From the NCBI GenBank assembly GCA_022778715.1, contig JALFRW010000030.1, positions 248,001-312,000 on the forward strand: a DNA stretch of 64,000 nucleotides, written 5' to 3'. Below are positions 20,143-28,669 of this stretch, piece after piece. A program made the translations under genes and the position numbers. The notes beneath the pieces are model-generated. The model was not told the DNA's origin. It saw only the letters and a list, made by a program, of their open reading frames with translations, and did not search any database. Position 1 is the stretch's first letter, and every line of letters starts with the position of its first letter. Source of the DNA: Ezakiella sp. (GTDB lineage: Bacteria > Bacillota > Clostridia > Tissierellales > Peptoniphilaceae).

Positions 20143-21453
20143 TTAGTCAAAGACTTTTTGTCCGTCGACTTCGGTTGTTAGGGCATCAAGTGCTTTTCTA
20201 ACAAGTTTCTTTCTTAATGCGTATTCTTCGTCCTTATCCATTTTTGGATCTCCGAGTGGGTGTGGAATAGCAATTGTAGGAACAATTCTATTAGCACCAA
20301 CTGTCAAAGAAATAGGAACAACTGTACACATGTGAACTACCGGAATACCGGCACGTTCGATTTCCTTTACCATCGTTGCACCGCAACGTGTACAGGTGCC
20401 TCAGGTAGAGGTCATTATAACTGCGTCAACGCCGTCTTCTTTTAATTTCTTAGCATATTCTGCTGCGAATTTCTTAGCATTGCCAACTGAAGTTCCGTTA
20501 CCAACTGTTGTGTAGAATTTATTGTGAAGTGATCCAATAACCCCTTCTCTTTCAAACTCTCTCATAACATCTACCGGTAAAACTCTATCTGGATCTTCGT
20601 TTGCATATACTGGGTCATATCCACCGTGAGCAGTTTCATAAGTTTCTTCTGTTAAATCTTCTACGCCTGTAATATCGTATTCACCATAGTGACTTGCTGA
20701 TGAAGATTCAATATGGTCAGGGTTTCCCTTAGGAACAATACCACCTGATGTGCAAAGTGCAATCTTAGCGTGAGATAAATCTTTAACTGCCGGGTTTGGA
20801 TCGACTCTGTCGAAGTTAGGCATTGGATACTCGGTTACAAATTCTTCGCCTTTTAATTTCTTTAGCAACATATCAACAGCTCTTTCAGAACCCCTCTTGT
20901 CGCTAAATAAATTGTATCTAACTCCTCTTTCGATGTAGCCTTCTTCTTCAGGACTGCCAATTTCTTCACCCTTTACAAGTTTTAATGCGAGTGAAGCCAT
21001 TACAGGAACTGCCTTACCCATAGCTGCAGCTGAGTTACCAGTTGAAACGATGTACACAGTTTTTTTGAACATATCTGCACCAGGGTTTTCAATATACATA
21101 CCTGTTACAGCCGGAATTCCTAATTCATTTTGTACAGCATCTGTAATTGTAGCAGCTGCTACACCGTAACGACCTGCGTTGAAAGCCGGTCCTGCAACAA
21201 ATAAATCAGGGTTTATATCTTTAACAATAGCGAGAATTTCTTTTTTTGCTTCTTCTATATTTTCACCAAAATATGAGTCGCCGCAAATAATTGTCTTAAC
21301 AATATCCGCTTCACCTTTGAATGCTGCTTTTAAAGCATTACCAGGACCTACAGCGCCATCTCTTACTTCAGGTTTGATATCAGCTTTTTCTTCTCCGCCG
21401 ATACCTGCAAAGAATTGGTTAATATAGTGAACAACTCTAATTGTTTCTCCCAT
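20143..21453 (-). CDS. grdB: Glycine reductase component B, selenocysteine-containing subunit GrdB
   Basis: One gene interrupted by an in-frame TGA at 20401-20403 that should be read as selenocysteine, codon 351 from the chosen start. The residues around it read MTST-U-GTCTRCGATM, the GrdB active-site context, and the frame continues unbroken to a normal stop. Total is 436 residues, the family length. The start at 21453 (MGETIRVVHYINQFF) has GGGGG upstream; six extra codons are possible further upstream but lack support. GrdB, with the GrdE pyruvoyl subunits, binds glycine and activates it for GrdA. Conventional gene callers split it into two pieces. Confidence 0.96.
20401..20403 (-). other. 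Selenocysteine UGA codon of grdB
   Basis: In-frame TGA at codon 351, flanked by TST and GTCTRCGATM, both conserved around the active-site selenocysteine of GrdB. A bacterial SECIS hairpin would have to lie in the roughly 40 bases downstream; I did not fold it. Confidence 0.9.
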
Positions 21454-21494
21454 TAACTTACCCCCTTTCAAAAAGGTTATTCTTTCTTTATAAT

Positions 21495-21968
21495 CTATAG
21501 ATATTTACAATGTTCGTCTCTCATCGCTTTAATTTCAGCGTTGATAGCATCCCCATCGAGAACCATTTCCATCATTCCGATTTGCTCATCGTAAACTTCA
21601 GGATCGATTTCAGCTTTTACTTCTTCTTCTAAAATGTGGTACACTTTGAGTCCCAACGAGACTCCAGCGAGCGGACCTGCCCATGTTGGGTCGCCTGCAG
21701 TAACAGTTTCAGCAGCTAATCCTGCTGTTTCTGCTTCTGATCCTCCCAACAATACAACAATGTTTTCAGCACCGTATTTATCTGCGGCTTCTTTAACTCT
21801 GTTTTGGTTTTCCAAGTCCATAGCTCCTGCAGCGGTTCAGACGAAGCATTCGGTAGCACTAAATACTACTTCAGCCGGAGTCGTCTTAATGCACTCTTCC
21901 ATAGCTGGTCCTGGAATACCATCTCTATCGCCAATAATGACGACTTTTGTGTTATCATTAAATAACAT
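21495..21968 (-). CDS. grdA: Glycine/sarcosine/betaine reductase selenoprotein A (GrdA)
   Basis: 157 residues when the in-frame TGA at codon 44 (21837-21839) is read as selenocysteine. The ATG at 21968 has AGGAGG upstream. The N-terminal part [25 protein letters not shown] leads into [19 protein letters not shown], the redox motif Cys-x2-Sec. The rest matches family GrdA ([24 protein letters not shown]). GrdA carries the carboxymethyl group on its selenol and is re-reduced by thioredoxin. It sits between grdE and grdB. Without Sec decoding only a 43-residue fragment would be made. Confidence 0.97.
21837..21839 (-). other. Selenocysteine UGA codon of grdA
   Basis: TGA at codon 44, in the motif Cys-Phe-Val-Sec. 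Position 44 is where known GrdA proteins carry selenocysteine. The downstream sequence stays open for 114 further codons. Confidence 0.93.
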
Positions 21969-22058
21969 AATATGGTTCCTCCTTTAAAAATATAGTGTTT
22001 TTCCTTTCAACTAAATGAATGAAATGGTTTTGAAGATAAACTTCAAAAATTGTTTTAA

Positions 22059-23345
22059 CTATTTTCCTCTTGCGGTTAAATAGTTGAATCCGGTTTCGTT
22101 TGTAGCACCGGTAATAGCTTGAATTTCAACTTGAATTGAGCCATCTGGTCTGCGTGATCCGTTAAAACCGCCCGCGATGATGTCAACATATTGATCGTCA
22201 CCGATAACTGTATCCATAGCAGGTAGATCGATAACTTCGTTTGCGTTTCCTCCGGTAATTACAGCATCTGCTAGCGGATCTGCGTCAGCAAGTGATTGGC
22301 TAGCGCCATCTCTTCCGGCATATTCGTCAGTAATAATAACTGTCTTTACGCCTTGTTTTTCAATCTTCTTGCAATTCATGATAAGGTCAGTATCCGGGTT
22401 GCCGAATCCTTCTTGTGAAAGGATAATTCCGTCAAGATCAAGATATCTGCATAATTTAGCTGTCCAGTTTGAAGATCTTTCTTTGTCAGCTAGATATACA
22501 TTTTCATTTGTAATAATCATACCTACAAAGTTGATTTCTTTTCCATGAATTTTGTACAAATTCTTAATAACTTCATTGTTCATATGAACATAAGTTGGGT
22601 TCTTGTCACAGCTTGATACGCAGTTACCACTGATAATTGCTCCGTCGAATACTTCTGTTGGGTATAGGATTGTTGGTACGATTTGTTTAGCATCAACACC
22701 ATACACATATGTGTCATGAAGTAATCCTTGGGATTGAAGCATTTGTACATAAGCTACTCTTGGTAGTCCTTTGAACTTTTCTGCTCCTTCCATTAGTGGC
22801 AATGTTTCATATACTTCAGTTTCATCCGGCTCCAAATTTCTTCCAGCCTCTGCTAGATATGCAGCTGTCTTAAATCCAGCATATCTGAGAGCTTTTTCAT
22901 GTTCGTGTTGTTTTAGTCCGTCGATAGGATCTGCTTTCAGAACAATATTTAGAGTTTTTGAGAATGGAGTATAATCTGCACCTGGACCTGTCATGTCAAC
23001 GATACCTTCTTGGAATCCAACGATTTTACCGGTTGTCATAACTGCACAACCTTTTAATACGTGGGTCTTTCCGCTTCCAACGATGTCAACTTTTGACAAT
23101 ACGCCTGGGAATACCCCGCCTGGTCCTTCTACCTTTACGCGTGGTTCAACAACATCCTTAACAGGTGTAATTCTTACTGATTCGCCTGGTTTAGCTAAAA
23201 ATACATCAGCTGTCTTGATGTGTTCGTCCTCTAAAACTAAATCAATGATTTCTTGTTTGTTAACAAACAATGTGCCATTTTTGATTTCAGTTTTATCACC
23301 GAATTGAATATCTTTAATGATAATATTTCCAATTTCGAGACGCAT
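22059..23345 (-). CDS. grdE: Glycine reductase component B proprotein GrdE
   Basis: 428 residues. In the family this proprotein cleaves itself between Asn and Cys, giving an N-terminal beta chain and a C-terminal alpha chain whose N-terminal cysteine becomes a pyruvoyl group that binds the amino group of glycine. The site is intact here as N241-C242 in IISGNCVSSCDKN, which matches the known position. The C-terminal GGFNGSRRPDGSIQVE and TGATNETGFN regions are typical. AAGGAGG precedes the ATG. It lies between trxA and grdA, the standard order, and a 137-bp AT-rich gap separates it from trxA. Confidence 0.96.
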   Translation of the reverse strand: MRLEIGNIIIKDIQFGDKTEIKNGTLFVNKQEIIDLVLEDEHIKTADVFLAKPGESVRITPVKDVVEPRVKVEGPGGVFPGVLSKVDIVGSGKTHVLKGCAVMTTGKIVGFQEGIVDMTGPGADYTPFSKTLNIVLKADPIDGLKQHEHEKALRYAGFKTAAYLAEAGRNLEPDETEVYETLPLMEGAEKFKGLPRVAYVQMLQSQGLLHDTYVYGVDAKQIVPTILYPTEVFDGAIISGNCVSSCDKNPTYVHMNNEVIKNLYKIHGKEINFVGMIITNENVYLADKERSSNWTAKLCRYLDLDGIILSQEGFGNPDTDLIMNCKKIEKQGVKTVIITDEYAGRDGASQSLADADPLADAVITGGNANEVIDLPAMDTVIGDDQYVDIIAGGFNGSRRPDGSIQVEIQAITGATNETGFNYLTARGK

Positions 23346-23482
23346 AAATTCACCTCCTTAAAAAACTTGATTTTATATTTATACCGCCTAATCGTATCTC
23401 ACAAAGAGGCAGTCAAATATCAACTTAAAAACTTCTTAATTCTATAGATTATAATTGGGTTTGTTATTTAGTTTGTTAAAAA

Positions 23483-23797
23483 CTATTTTGCTTTTTCAAG
23501 CATTTCTCTTACTGATTCTTTTGATGCTTCATCTTTATCTACTCTGTAAACTTGTTCACCATCTTTGTAGATAGCAATAACAGGTAAACCTAGAACCTTT
23601 TCACCAATAGCAACTCTTCTGCCTGTTGCAATGTCAAATGAACAGAATTTCACGCTCGGGAATTCTTCTTCCATTGCATGAACATGTGGCATAAGAGCTT
23701 TGCATGGTTCACATGCTTGTGACCAGAAGTCTACCAATACATAGCCTTCAGCTTGTTTAACTTCTTGTTCAAAATTGTCTTTGTTTAATTCTAACAT
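23483..23797 (-). CDS. trxA: Glycine-reductase-linked thioredoxin
   Basis: 104 residues from the ATG preceded by GGGAGG. The redox motif is C29-E-P-C32 (SQACEPCK) instead of the usual WCGPC. Atypical active sites of this GCxPC-like kind are known for thioredoxins encoded with glycine reductase. It should carry electrons from TrxB to GrdA and reset the mixed selenide-sulfide bond. It overlaps neither neighbour, sits 19 bp after trxB, and is part of the riboswitch-controlled operon. Confidence 0.94.
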   Translation of the reverse strand: MLELNKDNFEQEVKQAEGYVLVDFWSQACEPCKALMPHVHAMEEEFPSVKFCSFDIATGRRVAIGEKVLGLPVIAIYKDGEQVYRVDKDEASKESVREMLEKAK

Positions 23798-23816
23798 TTC
23801 AAAACCTCCCTCAAAA

Positions 23817-24755
23817 TTATTCAAAATGTTCGTTTATATATTTTTCAGCTTGAGTTGCGGCAATTGCACCGTCAGCTGTTGCTGTCACAACTTGTCTTAA
23901 TTCTTTCTTGCGGATATCTCCGGCTGCGAAAACTCCCGGAATATTTGTGTGCATATTTTCGTCTGTAACAATATATCCCTTTTCAAGATCTAGAATATCG
24001 GTTACAAGGTCGCTCTTCGGTTGGTAACCGACGAATACGAATAAACCGAATGTGCCGTCATTTTCGTCTGCTTCGATTTCTCTTCTTTCCTTTGTATTTG
24101 TATCTTCAATAATGATACTTGTTAAAATGCCATCGCCTTTGACTTCTACAACTTCTGCATTCCAGATGTATTCAATCTTTGGATTTTTCTTTGCTTTTTC
24201 TTTAATGCTTTCTGCAGCTCTTGCTTCTTCAAATGACTTTCTATAAATAATAGTTACTTTTCTGGCAAATTTTGAAAGATACATTGCTTCTTCGAATGCT
24301 GAGTCGCCGCCACCTACAACATAAACTTCCATGTCTTGGAAGAAGTTTGCGTCACAAGTTGCGCAGTAGCTTACACCACGTCCTGCGAATTCAGCTTCGC
24401 CCGGGCAACCAATTTTTCTTGGTGTTGCACCTGTAGCAACAATAACTGTCTTACCTTCGTAAGTGTTGTCTTTTCCGATAACTTTCTTAACTTTGCCGTC
24501 GAGTTCAAGTTTTTCAACTCTGTCAAGAACAAATTCCGCACCAAAATTGTCGACTTGGTCTCTCATTCTCTTTATGAGACTTGGACCTGAAGCATTTTCA
24601 ACTGAGCCCGGATAGTTTTCAACTTCGTCTGTAATAACGATTTGTCCACCGGCTTTTTCTCTTTCCACAATAATAGTATTCAATTTTGCTCTGGAAGCGT
24701 ATAATCCTGCAGCTAGACCTGCTGGACCTCCTCCAATAATTATTACGTCGTACAT
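23817..24755 (-). CDS. trxB: Thioredoxin reductase (glycine reductase operon)
   Basis: 312 residues. FAD-binding GGGPAGLAAGLYASRA is at 8-23, the redox pair C131-A-T-C134 (SYCATCD) is intact, the second nucleotide motif is VYVVGGGDSAFEEA, and the C-terminal FAD motif is GVFAAGDIR. The loop that normally reads HRRxxxR and grips the NADPH 2'-phosphate is instead YRKSFEEAR, two residues longer, so the pyridine-nucleotide preference may differ. It is first gene of the operon, directly after the tandem glycine riboswitch, with AGGAGG before its ATG. Confidence 0.95.
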   Translation of the reverse strand: MYDVIIIGGGPAGLAAGLYASRAKLNTIIVEREKAGGQIVITDEVENYPGSVENASGPSLIKRMRDQVDNFGAEFVLDRVEKLELDGKVKKVIGKDNTYEGKTVIVATGATPRKIGCPGEAEFAGRGVSYCATCDANFFQDMEVYVVGGGDSAFEEAMYLSKFARKVTIIYRKSFEEARAAESIKEKAKKNPKIEYIWNAEVVEVKGDGILTSIIIEDTNTKERREIEADENDGTFGLFVFVGYQPKSDLVTDILDLEKGYIVTDENMHTNIPGVFAAGDIRKKELRQVVTATADGAIAATQAEKYINEHFE

Positions 24756-24863
24756 TTAATCCTCCTCTTAACATTTCTTATTATAATATTACCCAAGTTA
24801 GAGTTCTATAGTTTACAAAAACTTTAACTTTCAAGGAAATCCATAACAATGTCATTTATACAC

Positions 24864-24891
24864 GAAAATACAGAACCTAATGGCTCTGTAT
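24864..24891 (-). terminator. Regulated terminator of the glycine riboswitch
   Basis: ATACAGAGCC and GGTTCTGTAT form a 10-bp stem (one G-U) with a four-base loop, then TTTT on the minus strand. Its left arm shares bases with the closing helix of the second aptamer. This fits a switch in which glycine binding keeps the terminator from forming, turning the operon on. Confidence 0.7.
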
Positions 24892-25050
24892 CTTGGACCT
24901 GAGAGATTCTCTTTTTAAGATTGCTCCTTCGGTGAATAAATATCTTTCCAGAGGTCTGTCCATCGAACGGTCCTTTTACCTGAGTCCTTCTAAGGTTATT
25001 ATTATACCTTCGGCGCCGCATAAAGCGATCTCTCCCGTTTGAAATCAACC
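24880..25050 (-). promoter_or_regulatory. Tandem glycine riboswitch (gcvT type)
   Basis: On the minus strand two aptamers follow one another. The first shows GGGAGAGAT, GCGCCGAAGG, then ACTCAGGTAAAAGGAC. The second shows CACCGAAGGAGCAA, then CTCTCAGG and CAGAG. These are the conserved glycine-aptamer core elements. The transcript would begin at about 25064. The target, trxB-trxA-grdEABCD, is the glycine catabolic operon, so an ON switch is expected. The small reading frame across this RNA is not a real gene. Confidence 0.92.
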
Positions 25051-25071
25051 AGTCTATTCCCTTGTAATTAC

Positions 25072-25100
25072 ATTGTATCATTTTTAACTATCTTTTGCAA
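25072..25100 (-). promoter_or_regulatory. Promoter of the trxBA-grd operon
   Basis: Minus-strand TTGCAA, 17-bp spacer, TACAAT, immediately upstream of the glycine riboswitch. Confidence 0.65.
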
Positions 25101-25157
25101 TAGGAATTTATTAAATTTTCTGAAAAAATTATTCATTAAATCTATATCTAAGATCTA

Positions 25158-26777
25158 TCAATCATCTATTCTGTTTTGAACATAATTTGCAATGTTATTT
25201 GAATGGTCAGAAATTCTTTCCAAATTTGAAATGCAATCCAAAAAAATAATTCCCGGGAGTGCATCTGTGTATTTGTTAGAAAGTCTTCTAATATGTTTAG
25301 CTCTATATTCATCTTCCATTTCATCCACGCCGTCTTCAATTTTGAAAACTTTGTTCACAAGCTCTATATCTCTTTCAACAAAGGCTTTCATAGAAGTCTC
25401 TAGTGCTTTTGCACATTCATCAAACATTCTCTTCATCTCATCTTTTAAAATTTCATCAAAAACTATTGCGTCCTTTTCAATATCCTCATATAGTTCTGCA
25501 ATGTTTTTAATATGGTCTCCGCACCTTTCAATATCACTAACCACATAGAACAAATCGTCCACATCTTTATGCTGTTCGCTTGAAAGAGAGGCATGGCTCA
25601 GCTCAATCAAATAAGCTGTAATTTCCCTTTGCATCTTATTAATTATCAGTTCTCTATCCATAATGCTATCGTAGTTTGCACTTTTCCCTTGTTCTGTCAT
25701 AAGTGCTTCCGATTCTCTTAAAGATTCCAAAGCCATTTCTGACATTCTTTCCGCTTCTTTTGTAGCTTGAAAAACTGCGATTGATGGAGTTTGTAAAATT
25801 CTTTGGTCTAAATAGATTGTAACCGGTTCATCATCTTTGTCATTTCCCGGAATAATTTTTTCTGTCACTTTTACAAGCAGATTTGTAAATGGATAGAATA
25901 AAACTGTGTTAACAAGATTAAATGCAAAGTGAGAAACTGCTATTTGAGTCGCAAGTCCCGTCGTTATATGTTTATCCATAAATGCAACATACCACGGTTT
26001 AAATAAAAGAAATAGTATTAAGAATATTATCGACCCTATTAAATTAAATAAGAAATGGATAAGCGCCGCTCTTTTTGCAGTTTTGTGCGCGCCGAGCGAG
26101 CTTAAAATTGCAGTCGTGGTGCTTCCGATATTAGTACCAAGTAGCATTGGGAATGCTGCGCCAATGGTCATCAAGCCTTGCATGCCGAGTGCCTGCATAA
26201 CACCGATTGATGCCGATGAGCTTTGTAGTGCCGTAGTTGCAACAATACCAATAATCATGCCCAAGATTGGCGAATCTAATTGTTGCATAAATCCAACAAA
26301 AGAGGCATTATTACTGAGTGGTTTTAAACCTTTTTCCATGGTCATTATTCCCAAAAACAAAAGTCCGAACCCTAATATTGATTCCCCAATTGATTTTGTG
26401 GAACGAGTTTTTCCCATTAAATAAAAAATTGTACCAATTGCAATTAAAATTGGAGAATACTGTCCTAAATTGAGTGCAATAATAAATGAAGTAATTGTAG
26501 TACCGATATTTGCACCCATTATTACTCCAACCGCCTGATTTAGTGTCATAATCTTTGCGTTTACAAATCCAATAACCATAACCGTGGTAGCACCGCTAGA
26601 TTGAATCAAGCAGGTTACAAGTGCTCCAACCAAAATTCCTCTTAAAGTAGATTTTGTAAGCGCTCCAACAATTGCTTTTAATTTACTGCCTGCGGCTTTT
26701 TGTAGACCTTCGCCCATAAGGGTCATACCATAAATAAATAGGCCCAAGCCGCATATAACATTCATTGCAATTTCCAT
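25158..26777 (-). CDS. Na+/phosphate cotransporter family protein with C-terminal PhoU-like domain
   Basis: 539 residues. The N-terminal ~310 residues hold two NptA/PNaS repeats with the signature QSSGATTVMVIGFVNA and its second copy LQSSSASIGVMQALGM, within about eight membrane segments. The C-terminal part (about 340-539) is helical and PhoU-like (YVVSDIERCGDHIKNIAE; CISNLERISDHSNNIA). It probably imports phosphate with sodium, or exports it under some conditions; the YjbB group does the latter. It is apparently monocistronic; the 70 bp upstream hold AT-rich promoter-like sequence with TATAAT. Confidence 0.9.
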   Translation of the reverse strand: MEIAMNVICGLGLFIYGMTLMGEGLQKAAGSKLKAIVGALTKSTLRGILVGALVTCLIQSSGATTVMVIGFVNAKIMTLNQAVGVIMGANIGTTITSFIIALNLGQYSPILIAIGTIFYLMGKTRSTKSIGESILGFGLLFLGIMTMEKGLKPLSNNASFVGFMQQLDSPILGMIIGIVATTALQSSSASIGVMQALGMQGLMTIGAAFPMLLGTNIGSTTTAILSSLGAHKTAKRAALIHFLFNLIGSIIFLILFLLFKPWYVAFMDKHITTGLATQIAVSHFAFNLVNTVLFYPFTNLLVKVTEKIIPGNDKDDEPVTIYLDQRILQTPSIAVFQATKEAERMSEMALESLRESEALMTEQGKSANYDSIMDRELIINKMQREITAYLIELSHASLSSEQHKDVDDLFYVVSDIERCGDHIKNIAELYEDIEKDAIVFDEILKDEMKRMFDECAKALETSMKAFVERDIELVNKVFKIEDGVDEMEDEYRAKHIRRLSNKYTDALPGIIFLDCISNLERISDHSNNIANYVQNRIDD

Positions 26778-26847
26778 AGAAACTCCTTATTAATAAATAT
26801 CAATTATATTCTAACACAACGTTAACAAAAATAATAGTGATTTAAAT

Positions 26848-27312
26848 TTATTTATAGAACGGAAAATTTAATTGTCTTAAAGCTTCATAGAGAATAATAT
26901 TGGCTGAATTAGCTAAGTTGAGACTTCTTTTTAATTCGGGAATCATTGGAATTGTAATTAAATAATCGTGATATTTTTTCATAATTTCTTTTGGCAGTCC
27001 AGCGGTTTCTCTACCAAACATTATAAAGTCTTCATCTTTAAATTGGACATCACAATATAATTTTTGCCCTTTCGTAGTCGCACAGTACAAAGTGATTTTA
27101 GGGTTTATTTCTAAAAATTCCTCAAAATTTTCATACACATTTAGATCCACAAGAGGCCAATAATCAAGTCCCGCACGTTTCACCGCTTTTTCGTTAATAT
27201 CAAAACCAAGCGGCTTAATCAAATGCAATCTTGTGTTTGTGAGGGCACATGTTCTTGCAATTGCTCCGGTGTTATATGGAATTTCCGGCTCAAAAAAAAC
27301 TATATTTAACAT
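26848..27312 (-). CDS. trmL: tRNA (cytidine/uridine-34-2'-O)-methyltransferase TrmL
   Basis: 154 residues, SPOUT superfamily. It methylates the ribose of the wobble base in certain tRNA-Leu. Signatures are FFEPEIPYNTGAIARTCALT, the SAM-knot motifs FGRETAGLP and IPMIPELKRSLNLANSANI, and a terminal ALRQLNFP. It overlaps the preceding HAD gene by seven bases, so it is translationally coupled at the end of the nrdR-HAD-trmL unit. Confidence 0.94.
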   Translation of the reverse strand: MLNIVFFEPEIPYNTGAIARTCALTNTRLHLIKPLGFDINEKAVKRAGLDYWPLVDLNVYENFEEFLEINPKITLYCATTKGQKLYCDVQFKDEDFIMFGRETAGLPKEIMKKYHDYLITIPMIPELKRSLNLANSANIILYEALRQLNFPFYK

Positions 27313-28139
27313 TCTAACTTAAACTCCTCTACAAGTGCTCTATAAACACCTTCTTCGTAATTATTGCCAATCACTTTTGCATCAGTCATTTTTTTAATGT
27401 GTTCGTCAGCATTGCCCATCAAAAACGCTTTACCGGCTGAGTTTAGCATCGGCAAATCATTTTCGTTATCACCAAAAGCTGCCACTTCGTTCCAATCAAA
27501 TCCGTAGTGATTCATTAAAGCTTCAATTCCATGCTTTTTAGTGCCCTCGGGTGAAGTCACTTCTGTATTATTAAACCACGATGACGAGTTAAAAACTCCG
27601 TCAAAATCTAAAAGTTTTCTAAATTCTAATCTATCTTCCGGTTCTTTAAAAATAATAATAATTTTATAAATTTTATCTTTCACATTGTATAAATCGTCAA
27701 ACGGCAAAATCACTCTTCTCATTTCATCCTCGTCTCCTCTTGGCATTCTGCCCTCAATTTTAGATAGCGGATTTTCAGAGTTTTGTTCACTAGTGATAAG
27801 CCCATCTATAGGATACAAATGAAAATAATAATCCTTGTCTTTTAATAAATTGAGCACCTTTTTAACAGTGCTCTTGTCAAGTGTAGCTTCATACAGAGTA
27901 TCCCTTTGTTCATTGCACACAAAAGAGCCGTTCGTTGCGGCGATGCTAACTTTTAAATTGTGTATACGTGCGTAAGCAAGCGGACTCACATATACTCTTC
28001 CCGTCACGAAAGCTACTCTAATTCCGTTTTCGATAAGACATCTAAGCGCCCTTTCTGTGTTTTTAGTAATACGACTTTTCCCGTCTAAAAGGGTTCCATC
28101 CATATCGAAAGCTGCTAATTTAATTTTATTTTTCTTCAT
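27306..28139 (-). CDS. Cof-type HAD hydrolase
   Basis: 277 residues. Motif I FDMDGTLLD, motif II FVTGR, and the late GDNENDLPML metal motif with a C2-type cap between them identify the Cof/YidA group of phosphatases. These act on sugar phosphates, FMN or similar cytoplasmic compounds; the substrate cannot be told. The start used is the fifth codon of the longest frame, which has GTGGGA upstream and lies inside the end of nrdR. Confidence 0.88.
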   Translation of the reverse strand: MKKNKIKLAAFDMDGTLLDGKSRITKNTERALRCLIENGIRVAFVTGRVYVSPLAYARIHNLKVSIAATNGSFVCNEQRDTLYEATLDKSTVKKVLNLLKDKDYYFHLYPIDGLITSEQNSENPLSKIEGRMPRGDEDEMRRVILPFDDLYNVKDKIYKIIIIFKEPEDRLEFRKLLDFDGVFNSSSWFNNTEVTSPEGTKKHGIEALMNHYGFDWNEVAAFGDNENDLPMLNSAGKAFLMGNADEHIKKMTDAKVIGNNYEEGVYRALVEEFKLEC

Positions 28140-28602
28140 CAAATTTCCCACTATCCTCTAACATTTTCTTTAGTTCTTCATAGAAACTCTTGGTGTCCTT
28201 AAAACTTCTATAAACGCTTGCAAATCTAACATAAGCAACTTCGTCGACATCTTTTAGCTTATCCATAACCAGTTCTCCGATTTTATTACTTTTAATTTGC
28301 TTAGTCATTGAATTTGAAAGTTCCTTTTCGATAGAATCCACGATTTCGTTCATTTGCTCAATCGAAACCGGTCTTTTTTCAGCTGAACGAATGAGTCCGC
28401 GTAAAATTTTTTCTCTATCAAATTCCTCGGTTGTACCATCCTTTTTCAAGACTAGAATTGGAGTTTCTTCATATCTTTCATAAGTAGTAAATCTAAATTT
28501 GCATCTTAAACATTCTCTTCTGCGCCTAATGGTCTTTCTGTCTTCAGATTGTCTAGAGTCGACAACTTTTGAATCGCTATATCCACATTTTGGACAATAC
28601 AT
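28126..28602 (-). CDS. nrdR: Transcriptional repressor NrdR
   Basis: 158 residues from the ATG with GGAGG before it; a 20-codon extension upstream is not needed. The N-terminal zinc ribbon has CPKCG (MYCPKCGYSDSKV) and CLRCKFRF, and a central ATP-cone runs from about 49 to 139. It represses ribonucleotide reductase genes according to the nucleotide state. No nrd genes or NrdR boxes are seen here. It follows ftsZ, a frequent clostridial arrangement. Confidence 0.95.
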   Translation of the reverse strand: MYCPKCGYSDSKVVDSRQSEDRKTIRRRRECLRCKFRFTTYERYEETPILVLKKDGTTEEFDREKILRGLIRSAEKRPVSIEQMNEIVDSIEKELSNSMTKQIKSNKIGELVMDKLKDVDEVAYVRFASVYRSFKDTKSFYEELKKMLEDSGKFDEEK

Positions 28603-28622
28603 AATAACCTCCAAATTATTAA

Positions 28623-28656
28623 AGGTCCGAAAATAGAAAACACCATATCCGGACCT
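28623..28656 (-). other. Hairpin between ftsZ and nrdR
   Basis: AGGTCCG and CGGACCT form a 7-bp stem around a 20-base loop. No T-run follows. It may be an mRNA-processing or stabilising structure separating ftsZ from nrdR. Confidence 0.35.
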
Positions 28657-28669
28657 AAACATATGCTAA

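Noticed and set aside
20143..20373. Separate 76-codon gene downstream of grdB
   Set aside because: It continues the GrdB protein after the selenocysteine UGA; it is not an independent gene.
24824..25081. 85-codon minus-strand reading frame upstream of trxB
   Set aside because: It lies entirely within the tandem glycine riboswitch and has no ribosome site; its arginine-rich sequence is a by-product of aptamer bases.
26778..26847. PhoP/PhoB-like TTAACA repeats before the Na/Pi transporter gene
   Set aside because: Only two imperfect hexamers are seen with unsuitable spacing; not enough to call a Pho box.
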